This document shows, piece by piece, positions 63,506 to 64,000 of a DNA stretch of 64,000 nt (within the stretch, counting starts at the first letter, position 1; each line of letters starts with the position of its first letter). The position numbers were made by a program, and so were the translations under genes. The stretch is from Clostridia bacterium (GTDB lineage Bacteria > Bacillota_A > Clostridia > TANB77 > CAG-508): assembly GCA_017475185.1 (NCBI GenBank), contig JAFVGB010000010.1, forward strand, positions 1-64,000. Direction: 5' to 3'. The notes under the pieces were generated by a model that searched no databases, was not told where the DNA came from, and was given only the letters and a program-made list of their open reading frames with translations.

Positions 63506-64000
63506 ATGGAAAATATCATCGAGATTAAAAACTTAGTAAAACAATATAAGGAAATAAAAGCAATAGATGATTTATCATTTGAAGTACATAAAGGAGAAAT
63601 ATTAGGTCTATTAGGACCAAATGGAAGCGGAAAATCTACAACAATAAATTGTATATTGTCATTATTGAATTATAATAAAGGTACAATAAAAATTTTTGGC
63701 AAAGAAATGAAACCAGATTCTTATAGTATTAAATCAAAAATTGGTGTTGTTTTTCAAGATGTATCAGTATTTGACGAATTAACTGTATATGAAAACATAG
63801 ATTATTTCTGCGGATTATATATAAAAAATAAAGATACTAGAAAAAAATATGTTGAAGACGCTATCGAATTGGTTGGATTAAAAGATTTCAAAAAATTCTA
63901 TCCAAAAAAATTATCAGGAGGTTTATTAAGAAGACTTAATATAGCATGTGGAATTGCACATAAACCAGAACTTATTTTCTTTGATGAGCCAACAGTAGCA
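63506..64000 (+). CDS. ABC transporter ATP-binding protein (3' end cut by window)
   Basis: The first 165 codons of an ABC ATPase run off the window. Walker A GPNGSGKST (about 38-46), Q-loop VVFQDVSVF, signature LSGGLLRRL and Walker B LIFFDEPTVA are visible. The signature's GGLLRR and the general pattern fit ABC-2-type exporters (CcmA-like ATPases). The ATG at 63506 follows AAAGGAGG. The permease is presumably beyond the window. Its cargo is unknown. Confidence 0.92.
   Translation, partial: MENIIEIKNLVKQYKEIKAIDDLSFEVHKGEILGLLGPNGSGKSTTINCILSLLNYNKGTIKIFGKEMKPDSYSIKSKIGVVFQDVSVFDELTVYENIDYFCGLYIKNKDTRKKYVEDAIELVGLKDFKKFYPKKLSGGLLRRLNIACGIAHKPELIFFDEPTVA

Overview
The window is AT-rich DNA from a low-GC, Gram-positive member of the Clostridia. 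Evidence: Shine-Dalgarno sites of the AGGAGG type almost everywhere, consensus sigma-A promoters with 17-base spacers, endospore genes (spoIVA, a gerA-type receptor operon, a Spo0A-like regulator), PrkC/PrpC signalling and FtsEX with an M23 hydrolase. The chromosome is mostly housekeeping; I see no prophage, transposase or CRISPR array.

Layout. 0-8.9 kb: rplU-rpmA, trpS, obgE, lexA, a small membrane protein, an MreB-family actin homologue, an acyl-CoA ligase and an unrecognised acidic protein. 9.0-10.3 kb: a CAU-anticodon tRNA, a tRNA-Tyr whose anticodon is split by a group I intron, a free-standing PD-(D/E)XK endonuclease of the group I intron-associated type just downstream, and a small unknown gene. 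10.5-17 kb: cinA-type amidase, exoA, a GT51 glycosyltransferase, a P-type ATPase with an altered ion-site motif, recN. 17-29.5 kb: a wall-associated surface protein, lysS, an M50 protease, tsaD, a 229-bp inverted-repeat element, a phosphoesterase, tig-clpP-clpX, secG-rnr. 29.5-42 kb: a four-gene minus-strand germination operon, mntP plus a CDF transporter, a second MgtA-like ATPase, spoIVA broken by a one-base frameshift, a UDPGP-family enzyme and small membrane proteins. 42-55.5 kb: DUF421/DUF4363, an HD protein, rlmN-prpC-prkC-rsgA-rpe, trmB, ftsE-ftsX-M23 hydrolase, a C-terminal processing protease. 55.6-56 kb: tRNA-Val, tRNA-Asp, tRNA-Phe.

56-64 kb is the most unusual part: a CPBP membrane protease, a GHKL sensor kinase, a 15-codon amphipathic peptide gene with its own ribosome-binding site and terminator, a Spo0A-type response regulator, a SinR-like XRE regulator, and a TasA-like matrix operon (two exported TasA/camelysin-type proteins and a SipW-type signal peptidase), followed by the start of an ABC transporter gene. 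I infer a peptide-sensing circuit feeding a biofilm-matrix operon. The regulator pair is separated by two helically phased TTGTCAA repeats resembling 0A boxes, and the matrix operon has a leader terminator whose 5' arm could also pair with the operon's ribosome-binding site.

Other signals worth following: identical candidate LexA operators at lexA and recN; hairpins placed between a strong Shine-Dalgarno and the start codon of both tsaD and clpX; and an L27 lacking the N-terminal extension usual in Firmicutes, with no prp gene between rplU and rpmA.
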